A stretch of DNA of 42,393 nucleotides from Marinobacter vulgaris (GCF_003344045.1 NZ_QFWX01000011.1:224-42616); one strand, 5' to 3'. Positions 20,825-30,538 are shown, counted from the first letter of the stretch. Notes: a model not told the origin generated them from the letters alone. Numbers and translations: made by a program.

Positions 20825-22165
20825 ATGACGGCAGACACGATAACCGCAGCAGATATCCGTATCAACGCACGCTGGCTTATCCCGATGGAGCCTGCCAACG
20901 TGGTTCTGGATCACCAGGCGGTGCTCATCCAGGGCGAGCGGATAGCTGCGGTGGTCTCCCAGGAAGAAGCCGATGTCCACTTTCGCGCCAAGGAAACCAT
21001 CGATCTGCCCGATCATGTGCTCCTCCCCGGCCTGATCAACATGCATGGCCATGCCGCAATGTCCCTTTTCCGCGGCATGGCGGACGACCTGCCATTGATG
21101 ACCTGGCTGAACGATCACATCTGGCCCGCCGAAGGTGCCTTTGTCAGCGAATCCTTCATTGCCGATGGTACCCAGTTGGCGATGGCGGAAATGCTGCGCA
21201 CCGGCACCACCACTTTTTCCGACATGTATTTCTTTCCGGAAGTTGTGGCCCAGCTTGCCAGGGATGCCGGCATGCGTGCCCAGGTGTGCTTCCCCCTGCT
21301 GGACTTCCCGACACCATGGGGCTCCGGGCCCGAGGAATACCTTGCCAAGGGCGAGGAGTTCATCCGCCAGTGGCAGGATGATCCCTTTATCATGCCGGCC
21401 ATCGGCCCCCATGCCCCATATACGGTATCCGACGACCCCCTGACAAAAGCAGTGGCGCTGTCCAGTGCCACCGGCACGTCGATCCAGATCCATCTGCATG
21501 AAACCGCCTTTGAGGTGGCCGATGCCCTGGACAGATCCGGCCAGCGGCCCATCGCGAGAATGGCAGAGCTGGGCGTACTGGGGTCCACGACCCAGTGCGT
21601 TCACATGACCCAGATTGATGAGTCGGATATCGAGTTGCTGAAAGCTACCGGCGCTCAGGTCATTCATTGCCCCGAGTCCAATCTCAAGCTGGCCAGTGGC
21701 CTGAGCCCGGTGCAGAAATTCCGTGAAGCGGGCATCAATGTTGCCATTGGCACTGATGGTGCCGCCAGTAATAATGATCTCGACCTGTTCGGCGAGCTCG
21801 GTACCGCGGCCATGTTGGCCAAGGTGGTAGCCGATGATGCCGCCGCACTGTCTGCCCATGAAGCGCTGGCAATGGCCACCATCCGGGGCGCACAGGCACT
21901 GGGCCGCGCCCATGAGCTGGGCTCACTGGAATCCGGCAAACTGGCAGATATCATTGCCGTGGACCTGAGCGATCCTTTTTTGCAGCCGGTTTACGATCCG
22001 GCCTCGCACCTTGTTTACAGCAATCAGGGCCGCCAGGTAACTCACAGCTGGATTAACGGTGTACCCCAGGTGCAGGAAGGCCGGCTGACCCGTATTGACG
22101 TACCAGATCTGATGCTGCGTGTGCGGGGCTGGTCAGACCGCATTCGCGAGCAGCAAACCAGCTGA
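20825..22165 (+). CDS. mtaD: 5-methylthioadenosine / S-adenosylhomocysteine deaminase (TRZ/ATZ family)
   Basis: An amidohydrolase of 446 residues. Metal ligands and active-site motifs are visible: GLINMHGHAAMSLFRG (HxH), QIHLHETAFEV, the HCPESNLKLASG segment and the Asp of IGTDGAASNNDLDLF. In Pseudomonas the neighbour of mtnA at this position deaminates methylthioadenosine to methylthioinosine; by synteny the same role is inferred here. AGGG lies just before the ATG. It starts a plus-strand run (mtaD-ubiG-mupP-SDR-glutaredoxin-yaaA-DUF2788) with short gaps, consistent with one operon. Related TRZ/ATZ enzymes use guanine or triazines, so substrate certainty is moderate. Confidence 0.9.
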   Translation: MTADTITAADIRINARWLIPMEPANVVLDHQAVLIQGERIAAVVSQEEADVHFRAKETIDLPDHVLLPGLINMHGHAAMSLFRGMADDLPLMTWLNDHIWPAEGAFVSESFIADGTQLAMAEMLRTGTTTFSDMYFFPEVVAQLARDAGMRAQVCFPLLDFPTPWGSGPEEYLAKGEEFIRQWQDDPFIMPAIGPHAPYTVSDDPLTKAVALSSATGTSIQIHLHETAFEVADALDRSGQRPIARMAELGVLGSTTQCVHMTQIDESDIELLKATGAQVIHCPESNLKLASGLSPVQKFREAGINVAIGTDGAASNNDLDLFGELGTAAMLAKVVADDAAALSAHEALAMATIRGAQALGRAHELGSLESGKLADIIAVDLSDPFLQPVYDPASHLVYSNQGRQVTHSWINGVPQVQEGRLTRIDVPDLMLRVRGWSDRIREQQTS

Positions 22166-22198
22166 CACCGATTTTTCTCTTATCAGGCAGAGCCACCT

Positions 22199-22927
22199 AT
22201 GAGCAACCAGAACGTAGACCACAATGAGATCGCGAAATTCGAGGCACTGGCCAGCCGCTGGTGGGACCCCACAAGCGAATTCCGCCCACTGCATGATATC
22301 AACCCCCTGCGCCTGAACTACATCGACGAACGCGCGCCCCTTGCCGGCAAACGGGCTCTGGATGTGGGTTGCGGCGGCGGCCTGCTGTCTGAAGGCATGG
22401 CGCAGCGGGGTGCCCACATAACCGGAATAGACATGGGTGAGGCACCCCTGGCCGTGGCCAGGCTCCATGGCATGGAGAGCGGTATCAAGGTGGATTACCG
22501 CCAGATTACCGTGGAGGAACTGGCAAAAGAGCCGGACCATGCAGGTCAGTACGACGTAGTCACCTGCCTGGAAGTTCTGGAGCACGTGCCGGACCCGTCC
22601 TCCGTAATCAAGGCCTGCGCCGCCATGCTGAAACCCGGCGGCCACCTGTTCGTGTCCACCATCAACCGCAACCCCAAGTCGTTTCTGTTCGCCATTGTCG
22701 GTGCTGAATACGTACTCAGGCTGCTACCCAGGGGCACCCACGAATGGCGCAAGTTCATTCGCCCCTCGGAGATGTCTGATCATCTGCGTCACGCCGGGCT
22801 GGACATCCGCGAACTGACCGGCATGACCTACAACCCGATCACCAAGGTCTACCGGCTGGGCCGGGATGTGGATGTCAATTACATGATGCATGCCATGGAT
22901 ACACGCGAGGAAACGGACCTGTCGTGA
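22199..22927 (+). CDS. ubiG: Ubiquinone biosynthesis O-methyltransferase
   Basis: UbiG carries out both O-methylations of ubiquinone synthesis (2-polyprenyl-6-hydroxyphenol and demethylubiquinol), using S-adenosylmethionine at the inner membrane. The 242-residue protein starts [26 protein letters not shown], diagnostic for UbiG, and has SAM motif [23 protein letters not shown], and [13 protein letters not shown]. The gene ends in GTGA, where its stop TGA overlaps the GTG start of mupP by 4 bp, indicating translational coupling. The same order is known in Pseudomonas. Confidence 0.97.
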   Translation: MSNQNVDHNEIAKFEALASRWWDPTSEFRPLHDINPLRLNYIDERAPLAGKRALDVGCGGGLLSEGMAQRGAHITGIDMGEAPLAVARLHGMESGIKVDYRQITVEELAKEPDHAGQYDVVTCLEVLEHVPDPSSVIKACAAMLKPGGHLFVSTINRNPKSFLFAIVGAEYVLRLLPRGTHEWRKFIRPSEMSDHLRHAGLDIRELTGMTYNPITKVYRLGRDVDVNYMMHAMDTREETDLS

Positions 22928-23598
22928 CATCCTCAGCAGCTCTGTCGGCACCGTCCACGGTCCTGTTCGATCTGGACGGAACGCTGATTGACACCGCGCC
23001 TGATTTCATTCGCTGCCTCAACGAACTTCGACGGGCCCACGGCCTGCCAGAGCTGCCGGCGCCCCATATCCGGCGCTCTGTATCCAACGGTGCCCGGGCC
23101 ATGATCCGGGTGGGTTTTGGCCTGGAACCGGATCATCCGGATTACCCGGAAAAACACACGGCGTTTCTCGACCTTTATGAAGCCGGCGTGGCCGTGGAGA
23201 CAACCCTCTTCGAGGGCGTGGACAGCATTCTGAAAAGCCTGGAAGCCCGTGGTATTCCCTGGGGCATCGTCACCAACAAACCGGTACGTTTTGCGGCACC
23301 GCTGATTCAAGCCCTGGGCCTGGCGGAGCGCTGCTCGACACTGGTCTGCCCGGATCACGTGGTCAACCGGAAACCCCATCCGGAAGCAATACTGCTGGCC
23401 TGCCGGGAAGTGGGAGCCGACCCGGGCACCGGCGTCTATGTCGGTGACCACGAGCGAGACATCGAGGCCGGACGCAACGCGGGTATGAAAACCATTGCCG
23501 TTCGTTACGGTTATATCGAACAGCCAGAGACGGTTGACCTGTGGCAAGCTGACATTGTGGCCGACACCGTCGGCGACCTGGCAAAACTGTTACAATAG
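22924..23598 (+). CDS. mupP: N-acetylmuramic acid 6-phosphate phosphatase (HAD family)
   Basis: A 224-residue HAD phosphatase with motif [15 protein letters not shown], motif II VTNKP, a conserved Lys in NRKPHPEA, and motif [20 protein letters not shown]. Generic annotation would be phosphoglycolate phosphatase, but in Pseudomonas the gene directly after ubiG is mupP, which removes the 6-phosphate of MurNAc in the recycling shortcut that feeds AmgK and MurU. I infer that role from synteny. The GTG start overlaps the ubiG stop. AmgK/MurU are not in this window, so the pathway cannot be confirmed here. Confidence 0.85.
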   Translation: MTSSAALSAPSTVLFDLDGTLIDTAPDFIRCLNELRRAHGLPELPAPHIRRSVSNGARAMIRVGFGLEPDHPDYPEKHTAFLDLYEAGVAVETTLFEGVDSILKSLEARGIPWGIVTNKPVRFAAPLIQALGLAERCSTLVCPDHVVNRKPHPEAILLACREVGADPGTGVYVGDHERDIEAGRNAGMKTIAVRYGYIEQPETVDLWQADIVADTVGDLAKLLQ

Positions 23599-23619
23599 AG
23601 TTCCAAACGGAGACACGAA

Positions 23620-24369
23620 ATGCAGGATTATCAAGCACCGGCTGACTTGCTGAAAGATCGCATCATCATGGTGACCGGTGCCGGCAGCGGCATCGGCCGG
23701 GCGGCGGCAAAAGCCTACGCAGCCCACGGCGCCACAGTGATCCTGGTTGGCCGCACTGTTGCCAAGCTGGAATCCGTGTACGACGAAATTGAAGCCGCCG
23801 GGCATCCGAAACCCGCCATTGTGCCCCTGAACTTCGAAGGCGCGGCGGTGAAGGACTATGAAGAGCTGGCAATGACCATCGAAGACAACTTTGATCGCCT
23901 GGATGGCCTGCTGCACAATGCTGCCATTCTCGGAACCCGCAGCCCCATCGAGCTCTACGACCCCGAAATCTGGAACAAGGTGATGCACGTGAACGCCACG
24001 GCGCCGTTCCTGCTGAGCCGGGCGATGATACCGCTGCTGCGCAAGTCCGCCGATGCCTCGGTGATTTTCACGTCTTCCGGTGTCGGCCGCCGTGCCAAAC
24101 CTTACTGGGGAGCCTATGCGATTTCCAAGTTCGCAATTGAGGGGCTGAGTCAGATGCTGGCAGAAGAGCTGGATGACGACCGCCACAATGTGCGGGTAAA
24201 CAGTCTTAATCCGGGTGCGACTCGTACCAATATGAGAGCAACAGCCTATCCTGCGGAGAATCCGCAGCAAAATCCCGCGCCAGAGGAGCTGATGCCGGTT
24301 TACCTCTACCTGATGGGACCAGAGAGCAGGGATCTGAACGGCCAACAGATAGACGCACAGCCCAAGTAA
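23620..24369 (+). CDS. yciK: YciK-family short-chain dehydrogenase
   Basis: A 249-residue classical SDR with cofactor motif VTGAGSGIGRAAA, the NAA(I) segment LLHNAAILG, catalytic Ser in VIFTSSGVGRRAKPYW and YxxxK in YAISKFAIEG. The GRRAKPYWGAYAISKFA stretch is typical of YciK. The physiological substrate is unknown. GGAG precedes the ATG. It follows mupP by 21 bp and overlaps the glutaredoxin-like gene at TAATG. The symbol rests on similarity to E. coli YciK and on position after mupP as in Pseudomonas. Confidence 0.88.
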   Translation: MQDYQAPADLLKDRIIMVTGAGSGIGRAAAKAYAAHGATVILVGRTVAKLESVYDEIEAAGHPKPAIVPLNFEGAAVKDYEELAMTIEDNFDRLDGLLHNAAILGTRSPIELYDPEIWNKVMHVNATAPFLLSRAMIPLLRKSADASVIFTSSGVGRRAKPYWGAYAISKFAIEGLSQMLAEELDDDRHNVRVNSLNPGATRTNMRATAYPAENPQQNPAPEELMPVYLYLMGPESRDLNGQQIDAQPK

Positions 24370-24602
24370 TGGAACTGATTTTCTACACCACATCCCAATG
24401 CCACCTTTGCGAACTGGCGGAAACCCTGCTGGTAAATACACCCATGCCAGAGCCCATTCCCGTGGACGCCGTGGACATCGCACAGTCGCAACAACTGGTT
24501 GAGCGATATGGCACACGTATTCCGGTTCTTCACCGTAACGACACCGGCGAGGAGCTGGACTGGCCGTTTACCAGGGACCAGTTACTGAACTTTCTCCGAT
24601 GA
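24369..24602 (+). CDS. Glutaredoxin-like protein
   Basis: A 77-residue thioredoxin-fold protein with an N-terminal CxxC (TTSQCHLCELAE) and the cis-proline segment GTRIPVLHR. This is the short glutaredoxin family (DUF836-like) found as small single-domain proteins. Likely thiol-disulfide exchange in the cytoplasm; partner unknown. The ATG overlaps the stop of the preceding SDR by one base (TAATG), and yaaA follows, so it is translated as part of the operon. Confidence 0.88.
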   Translation: MELIFYTTSQCHLCELAETLLVNTPMPEPIPVDAVDIAQSQQLVERYGTRIPVLHRNDTGEELDWPFTRDQLLNFLR

Positions 24603-24614
24603 GGATTGCCCGAC

Positions 24615-25385
24615 ATGTTGATGGTTATTTCTCCTGCAAAAACGCTCGACTACGAAAGCCCGCTGGCCACTACCAAAGCCACCCAGCCGGATTTTCTTGA
24701 CGACGCCTGTGAGCTGGTGGACCAGCTCAAGAACCTGGAACCTCATGACATCAGTAACCTGATGGGCGTCAGCGACAAGCTGGGCCAGCTCAATGCGGAA
24801 CGGTTCCGCACCTGGCACACGCCTTTCACCCTCGATAATGCCCGTCAGGCCGTGCTCGCATTCAAAGGGGACGTCTACACCGGACTGGACGCGGAAAGCT
24901 TCAGTGACAGGGAATTCGACATTGCCCAGCGGCGCCTGAGAATCCTGTCCGGCCTCTACGGTGTGCTCAAACCTCTGGACCTGATGCAACCCTACCGCCT
25001 GGAAATGGGTACCAAATTCAAGAACCACCGGGGCAAGGACCTTTACGCATTCTGGGGCAGCAGGATAACCGACGAGCTGAACCGCCTGCTGAAGGCGGAT
25101 GACGGTGTTCTGGTGAACCTGGCATCCAACGAGTATTTCAAGAGCGTGCGCAAGAAAGAGCTGGATGCACGCCTGATCACCCCCCAGTTCAAGGACTGGA
25201 AAAACGGCCAGTACAAGATGATCAGCTTCTACGCCAAGAAGGCGCGGGGCCTGATGTGCCGCTACGCCATCCAGAACAACATTTCCCAGGCCGATGACCT
25301 GAAAGGCTTCGACCTGGAAGGCTACCGCTTCAGCGAGGAACAGTCCGATCAGAACGACTGGGTGTTCCTGCGCGATGATCAGTAA
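24615..25385 (+). CDS. yaaA: Peroxide stress resistance protein YaaA
   Basis: YaaA (DUF328/UPF0246) lowers free iron and protects DNA during peroxide stress in E. coli and binds DNA. The 256-residue protein begins [17 protein letters not shown], nearly the E. coli N-terminus, and has the family motifs [23 protein letters not shown] and [13 protein letters not shown] chose the ATG at 24615 with GAGGA 9 bases upstream; a TTG at 24606 would add three residues and overlap the ribosome-binding site. It lies in the mtaD-to-DUF2788 run. Confidence 0.95.
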   Translation: MLMVISPAKTLDYESPLATTKATQPDFLDDACELVDQLKNLEPHDISNLMGVSDKLGQLNAERFRTWHTPFTLDNARQAVLAFKGDVYTGLDAESFSDREFDIAQRRLRILSGLYGVLKPLDLMQPYRLEMGTKFKNHRGKDLYAFWGSRITDELNRLLKADDGVLVNLASNEYFKSVRKKELDARLITPQFKDWKNGQYKMISFYAKKARGLMCRYAIQNNISQADDLKGFDLEGYRFSEEQSDQNDWVFLRDDQ

Positions 25386-25412
25386 GTCCCCCCACCGAAC
25401 CCGGAGCCACTA

Positions 25413-25613
25413 ATGAGTGAAGCCGTATTTTCCGAGCTCGCGATGCTGGTCCTTCTCACTGGCCTGATTGTCTGGATGGGGTTCATCGTGTGGGATCTGG
25501 CAAAAAAATCCCAGGCCGGCCGGTTCGGCACCATCGTCCTGTTCACTATCCTGGGCGCCGGCGTGGTTGGATTCATCGTCAAAACCATTCTGGTGGAGGT
25601 CATGCAGCTCTGA
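25413..25613 (+). CDS. DUF2788 small membrane protein
   Basis: A 66-residue protein with two predicted membrane helices (about 8-28, LAMLVLLTGLIVWMGFIVWDL, and 40-60, TIVLFTILGAGVVGFIVKTI) joined by a short basic loop (AKKSQAGRFG). That layout matches DUF2788. No function is known. GGAG lies just before the ATG. It is the last gene of the run and is followed by a hairpin. Confidence 0.85.
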   Translation: MSEAVFSELAMLVLLTGLIVWMGFIVWDLAKKSQAGRFGTIVLFTILGAGVVGFIVKTILVEVMQL

Positions 25614-25649
25614 GCTGCACGCGCTCGGCAGTTTTCAACATTGTCACTT

Positions 25650-25673
25650 TACGGCCACTGACAGGTGGCCGTA
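25650..25673 (+). terminator. Hairpin after the DUF2788 gene
   Basis: A 9-bp stem TACGGCCAC / GTGGCCGTA with a 6-base loop, 37 bp after the DUF2788 stop and 57 bp before rdgC. No U-tract follows (TCATCC), so it may be a weak terminator or an mRNA-stabilising hairpin, and rdgC may receive read-through. Confidence 0.5.
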
Positions 25674-25730
25674 TCATCCTCCCCCTTCCCCAGTATCGAC
25701 ATCAGCCAATAACCAACAAGGACCCGGACC

Positions 25731-26660
25731 ATGTGGTTTCGTAATGCCCGCGTATTCCGTTTTACCAAGCCATTCGAAATAACCGCTGAGGCCCTGGAAG
25801 AAAAACTTCAGGCCGATGCGTTCAAACCCTGCGGCCCCCAGGAAACGTCGCGACAGGGCTGGGTGTCGCCCATGGGCAAACACAGCGACCTGCTGGTTCA
25901 CAGCGCTGACGGTTACCACCTGATTGCCCTGCGCAAGGAAGAAAAACTCCTGCCGGCTTCCGTCATCAAAGAGCTGGTGGACGAAAAGGCCGAACTGATT
26001 GAAACCGAGCAGCATCGCAAGGTACGGCGCAAGGAAAAGGACGAACTGAAAGAAGAAGTCATGCTGGAAATGCTGCCCCGGGCCTTTTCCAAGAACCGCC
26101 GCTGTTATGCCTACCTGGCCCCCGCTGACGGCGTACTGGTGGTGGATGCCGGCTCTGCCAAACAGGCCGAAGATCTGGCTTCGACCCTGCGCAAAAGCCT
26201 CGGTTCGCTGCCGGTTCGCCCACCCGCCGTGGAGCAGGCGCCCTCGTTTACCTTCACTGGCTGGCTGAATGAGTCCATCGACCTGCCGGCGACCATTGAG
26301 CTGGGCACTGAGTGTGAACTGAAGGACCCGTCGGAGGACGGTGGCGTGGTGCGCTGCAAGGGCCTGGACCTCCAGGGTGATGAAATCCGCAGCCATCTGG
26401 ACGCCGGCATGCAGGTCACCAAGCTGTCAGTAACCTGGGACGACAACCTGTCGTTCGTGCTGGACGAGGAACTGGGAATCCGGCGCCTGAAATTCGGCGA
26501 CACCCTGCAGGAAAAGCTGGACGGAGTGGATGCAGACGACGCCGCGGCGCGCTTCGATGCTGCGTTCGCCCTGATGACACTGGAACTGGCCAGGCTGATC
26601 CCCGGCCTGCTGGAAGCTCTGGGCGGGGAAGATCGCTCCGCCATTGTCGAAGAGGGCTGA
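25731..26660 (+). CDS. rdgC: Recombination-associated protein RdgC
   Basis: RdgC is a ring-shaped dimer that binds double-stranded DNA without sequence preference and limits RecA loading. The 309-residue protein opens with MWFRNARVFRFTKPF and contains FSKNRRCYAYLAP, EQAPSFTFTGWLNE and LSFVLDEELGIRRLKFGD, all characteristic. AAGGA precedes the ATG. It is probably a separate unit from the preceding operon, judging by the hairpin between them. It ends 10 bp from the convergent PatZ-like gene. With recX, this window holds two RecA modulators but no recA. Confidence 0.96.
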   Translation: MWFRNARVFRFTKPFEITAEALEEKLQADAFKPCGPQETSRQGWVSPMGKHSDLLVHSADGYHLIALRKEEKLLPASVIKELVDEKAELIETEQHRKVRRKEKDELKEEVMLEMLPRAFSKNRRCYAYLAPADGVLVVDAGSAKQAEDLASTLRKSLGSLPVRPPAVEQAPSFTFTGWLNESIDLPATIELGTECELKDPSEDGGVVRCKGLDLQGDEIRSHLDAGMQVTKLSVTWDDNLSFVLDEELGIRRLKFGDTLQEKLDGVDADDAAARFDAAFALMTLELARLIPGLLEALGGEDRSAIVEEG

Positions 26661-26670
26661 TCACAACCCG

Positions 26671-29415
26671 TCAGTGGGACGTCTGCTCCAGGCGTTCCCG
26701 CTGCCAGTCCTTTTCCGGTTCGTTGAGTACCAGCGTCAGGTCCATCACTTCCTCTTCCGCGTTGTACTGGATCTGGAAGCCCAGATGCTCTGCCAGCTTC
26801 AGCATGGGACGGTTGTCCGGCAGCACATTGCCCACCATTTCCATGGTCCCCTTGGCGCGGCAGTAATCGATCATTTTCTGCATCAGTGCCACGCCCAGGC
26901 CTTCGCCCTTCATCTTGTCGTGCACCATCACCGCGAACTCTGCTCGCAGGTTGTCGGCGTCTGTCCAGGTGCGCACAGTGCCCAGGGTCTCTTCGCCTTC
27001 GCCATCCTCCCGTGGCGCGTTGGCGATAAATACCATCTCCCGGTCGTAGTCGATCTGGACCATCTGGGCCACGTCTTCCCGTGAGAAATGCTTACGATAC
27101 TGGAAAAAGCGATAGCGGATGGATTCCGGTGACTGCAGCTCATGGAAAGCCCGGTGGGCGGGCTCGTCTTCCGCCAGCACCGGGCGGATAATCACCCGGC
27201 GGCCAGATTTCGGCAGCAGGATCCATTCTTCCAGCTCCCGCGGATAGGGCTGGATAATGGGTCGTCCCGGCTTGTCCGACAGGTCAATGGCGACATTGAC
27301 GGCAACGGCGCCCTGCTCATTGAAAAGCAGCGGGGCAATTTCCAGGCCACGGATCTCCGGAATATCGATAACGATCTGGGACAGGGTTACCAGGGTTTCC
27401 GATACCGCACGGATATCCTCTTCCGGTTTCAGACTGTGCTCTTTCAGCAGCTTGTACATATAGGTACGCCGCAGCAGCTCCCGGGCGAGCACCATATTCA
27501 GCGGCGGCAGGGCAATCTGCCGATCCGTCATTATGTTGATCTGGGCACCGGCGGCACCGCATACCACCAGCGGGCCAAACAGCTTGTCTCTGGTGATACC
27601 AACACTGAACTCGATACCGCCGACGTGCTGATAGGAACGCTGGACCGCAAATCCCAGAAAACCGCTGTTGGGATAGTGTTTCTTGTACTCTTCCATCAGA
27701 AAACGGCAGGAGTCCATAATGGCCCCCTCGCTGTTCAGCTTCTGAACCGTCCCTTTATAGCGGCGCTGCCCGGGGCTCAGCTCTGTCAGCGGATGGCATG
27801 ACTGCTCATGAATCAGCGTAATGTCTACCGGGCGACGCTCCACCGCAAAGGCTTCCAGCACTTCCTCCATATCATCGCAATAGATGGTGTCCACGGCATT
27901 GATGCCATAGTCGCGGATCAGATCCCGGGCTTCCCGGTTGGAGAGGTGGCTGCGCCCCGAACGCAGGGCATTGACCACAATCCGACGTGTCTGCGTGTGA
28001 TCGTCGAGATGGTCGGTAAACGACTCCGGTGTTTCCGTCAGCAGCCGCTGCACACGCTGGTGACGCACATGCTGCATGAAGGCTGTGACGGCTTTCTCCG
28101 GGTTGAAGAACGACGGCAGTCCGGCCCGGTAAAACTCATCGCGGGCGTCCAGCACCGTGCTCTGCCCCAGCCAGCAGGTAAACACGTTCATACGCGTGCC
28201 CTTGGACGCCTGTACCACGGCGTCTGCGATCTGCAGGCTGTCCTGGGTCAGGCTCGGCGCGTACATGATCAGTACATTGGCCACAGCCGGATCCTTCGCG
28301 AGAATCTTGATGGCTTGGGCGTAAAGCTCCGGCGAAGCATCGTAGCCCAGATCGATGGGATTCTTGCGGGTCCAATAAGGTGGCAGGGTCTCCGCCAGGG
28401 CATCAACAGACTTGCCCGACAGTTCTGCCAACTCGCCGCCCAGATGAGCCAGCCGGTCCACTGCCAGCACACCGGGCCCGACACCGTTTGCCATGATCGC
28501 CAGGGTTTCCCGCCGCAAAGGGCGCATCCGGGTGAGGGTTTCCAGGGCATCGAACATCTGTCCCAGGCCATCCACGCGCAGAACACCGGCGCGCTGCAGC
28601 ATGGCATCGTAGATCGGGTCGCTACGGGTGAGGCCGGCAGGCAACTCATGGTGAAACCACTCCGACTCGGGCACACGGCCGCTTTTCAGCGCAATCACCG
28701 GCTTGGTGCGCGAAGCGACTCGAACCGCGGACATGAAACGGCGTGGATTGGGAATACTCTCAATATGCAGCAGTATGGCGCGGGTCTGGGTGTCCTGGGC
28801 CAGGTAATCGATCAGATCGTCATGGTCGATATCCATGCCGTCGCCCAGGGTCAGGAAGTAGGAGAACCCCACACCACGGGCGAACGCCCAGTCAATGATT
28901 GAACTGGCGATGGTACCGGACTGGCCCACGAATGCGACTTTGCCCGGAATAGCACCCATGTGGGCATAGGTTGCGTTCAGGCTTCGGGCGGGAACCATCA
29001 GGCCGATGGTATTGGGGCCCAGCACGCGGATACCGGTTTCCCTTGCCGCGTCACGTACCGAATACATCAGCGGCTGACCGGTCTTGCTGTGACTCCGCGA
29101 CATACCGCCGGTCATCACGATCACGGTGCGAACACCGGCCTCACCCAGACGCTTGATCACCTTTGGCACGGTGTCAGGAGGCGTACAGATGATTGCCAGG
29201 TCCGGGCTGAACCCCATGCGTGATACTTTCTTGACGCAGGGCGCACCGTGCACATTGTCATAATCGTTCTGGTTGACAACCAGCAGCTGGCCAGGATAAC
29301 CACCGCCCATGAGGTTCCGCAGAACCATACCGCCGAGGTTATCCGCGCGCTCCGAGGCGCCGATGACCACTATGGAAGAGGGGTTGAAAAGGCTTTCCAG
29401 GTATCGGGTGCTCAA
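26671..29415 (-). CDS. PatZ-like protein acetyltransferase (acyl-CoA synthetase-like domains fused to GNAT)
   Basis: A 914-residue fusion with PatZ/Pat architecture: CoA-binding domain (1-130, VVIGASERADNLGG), flavodoxin-like ligase domain (150-455), ATP-grasp-like domain (490-715) and C-terminal GNAT domain (740-900) with acetyl-CoA loop KGEGLGVALMQK. Such enzymes acetylate lysines, classically on acetyl-CoA synthetase. The ligase half looks degenerate: the usual phosphohistidine segment SHTGALAGSD reads HHELPAGLTRSD, and the HKSxxGGV ATP-grasp motif is not recognisable, so a sensing role rather than ligase activity is inferred. The start is TTG with AAGGAG 6 bases upstream. It is divergent from a deacetylase gene. 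Confidence 0.92.
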   Translation of the reverse strand: MSTRYLESLFNPSSIVVIGASERADNLGGMVLRNLMGGGYPGQLLVVNQNDYDNVHGAPCVKKVSRMGFSPDLAIICTPPDTVPKVIKRLGEAGVRTVIVMTGGMSRSHSKTGQPLMYSVRDAARETGIRVLGPNTIGLMVPARSLNATYAHMGAIPGKVAFVGQSGTIASSIIDWAFARGVGFSYFLTLGDGMDIDHDDLIDYLAQDTQTRAILLHIESIPNPRRFMSAVRVASRTKPVIALKSGRVPESEWFHHELPAGLTRSDPIYDAMLQRAGVLRVDGLGQMFDALETLTRMRPLRRETLAIMANGVGPGVLAVDRLAHLGGELAELSGKSVDALAETLPPYWTRKNPIDLGYDASPELYAQAIKILAKDPAVANVLIMYAPSLTQDSLQIADAVVQASKGTRMNVFTCWLGQSTVLDARDEFYRAGLPSFFNPEKAVTAFMQHVRHQRVQRLLTETPESFTDHLDDHTQTRRIVVNALRSGRSHLSNREARDLIRDYGINAVDTIYCDDMEEVLEAFAVERRPVDITLIHEQSCHPLTELSPGQRRYKGTVQKLNSEGAIMDSCRFLMEEYKKHYPNSGFLGFAVQRSYQHVGGIEFSVGITRDKLFGPLVVCGAAGAQINIMTDRQIALPPLNMVLARELLRRTYMYKLLKEHSLKPEEDIRAVSETLVTLSQIVIDIPEIRGLEIAPLLFNEQGAVAVNVAIDLSDKPGRPIIQPYPRELEEWILLPKSGRRVIIRPVLAEDEPAHRAFHELQSPESIRYRFFQYRKHFSREDVAQMVQIDYDREMVFIANAPREDGEGEETLGTVRTWTDADNLRAEFAVMVHDKMKGEGLGVALMQKMIDYCRAKGTMEMVGNVLPDNRPMLKLAEHLGFQIQYNAEEEVMDLTLVLNEPEKDWQRERLEQTSH

Positions 29416-29517
29416 GCGTTGCTCCTTGCTGCGGGTAGACCGGACGAGTGTACGTCCTATCTTAGGCGCTCGTTTCCTGATGTAAAATGCCTATCAACAC
29501 TATAAGACCAAAGAAAC

Positions 29518-29533
29518 ACGGCAAAGGTGCCGT
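29518..29533. promoter_or_regulatory. Short palindrome between the acetyltransferase and deacetylase genes
   Basis: Perfect ACGGCA / TGCCGT inverted repeat with a 4-base centre, roughly midway in the 172-bp divergent region. Could be an operator for either gene or a hairpin in the deacetylase leader. No regulator is identified. Confidence 0.3.
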
Positions 29534-29587
29534 ATCCCTGATAACATTGAACAAAATACAAGCACAACGAGAGCGTTCAGGACTAGC

Positions 29588-30514
29588 ATGACAACGGGAT
29601 TTTTCTCTCACGACGACTGCATGAAACACACCATGGGGGCAGAGCATCCTGAGTCCCCGGAACGGCTTGCGGCAATTATCAGTTACCTCTCAGATACCGG
29701 CCTGGCCCAGGAGCTGGACTGGGTAAGGCCGGATGAAGCCACCCGGGACCAGCTTCTGACCGTTCACCCTGAACGTTACCTGCACCAACTGGACCTGATG
29801 CAGCCCACCCGGGGACGTGTGTATGTCGACCCGGACACCGCGATCATGCCCGACACGCTCAGGGCCGCCCGCCTGGCAGCTGGAGCCAGTATTGAAGCGG
29901 TCGACATGGTACTCAGTAGCCAGCTGACCAACGCCTTCGTGTGTGCCCGGCCACCGGGACACCACGCCGAGCGAAGCAAATCCATGGGCTTCTGTTTCTA
30001 CAACAACATCGCCCTGGCGGCAATGCGAGCACTCAAGTTTCATCACCTTGAACGGGTCGCCATTATTGATTTCGACGTCCACCAGGGCAACGGCACGGTC
30101 GATATCGTCGGCGGTGATGAGCGCATTCTGATGTGCTCCAGCTTCCAGCATCCGTTCTATCCCCATTCCCACGTGCACCGCCAGGCGGAAAACATTGTCA
30201 ACACGCCCATCCAGGCGGGCGCCTCTGCCGACGAGTATCGCAAAACCGTGGAAGCGGCCTGGCTGAAGCGGCTACAGGATTTCCGCCCCCAACTGGTGCT
30301 GATTTCCGCCGGCTTTGACGGACACCGCCTGGATCCCATGGCGGAACTCAACCTGGAAGTGGAAGATTATCGCTGGCTCACGGAGATGATCACCAGCGTC
30401 GCGGCCGACTCGGCCAATGACCGGATCATCTCAACTCTTGAGGGGGGATACCATCTGAAGGCGCTGGCAGAAAGCGTGAATGCACACCTTGAGGTACTCA
30501 ACACCATCCGCTGA
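29588..30514 (+). CDS. Histone deacetylase family protein
   Basis: A 308-residue zinc-dependent deacetylase of the HDAC/AcuC/acetylpolyamine amidohydrolase superfamily. Active-site segments are complete: RPPGHHAERSKSMGFCFYNN (paired His), IDFDVHQGNGT (zinc Asp and His), SAGFDGHRLDPM (zinc Asp) and TLEGGYHL. It should remove acetyl groups from lysine or from small acetylated amines. AGGA lies 6 bases before the ATG. The gene is divergent from the PatZ-like acetyltransferase across 172 bp, suggesting opposing roles on shared protein targets; this is inference. It ends 24 bp from the convergent motY. Confidence 0.92.
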   Translation: MTTGFFSHDDCMKHTMGAEHPESPERLAAIISYLSDTGLAQELDWVRPDEATRDQLLTVHPERYLHQLDLMQPTRGRVYVDPDTAIMPDTLRAARLAAGASIEAVDMVLSSQLTNAFVCARPPGHHAERSKSMGFCFYNNIALAAMRALKFHHLERVAIIDFDVHQGNGTVDIVGGDERILMCSSFQHPFYPHSHVHRQAENIVNTPIQAGASADEYRKTVEAAWLKRLQDFRPQLVLISAGFDGHRLDPMAELNLEVEDYRWLTEMITSVAADSANDRIISTLEGGYHLKALAESVNAHLEVLNTIR

Positions 30515-30538
30515 TTTGGCAAGCAGCAACACTGGGTG

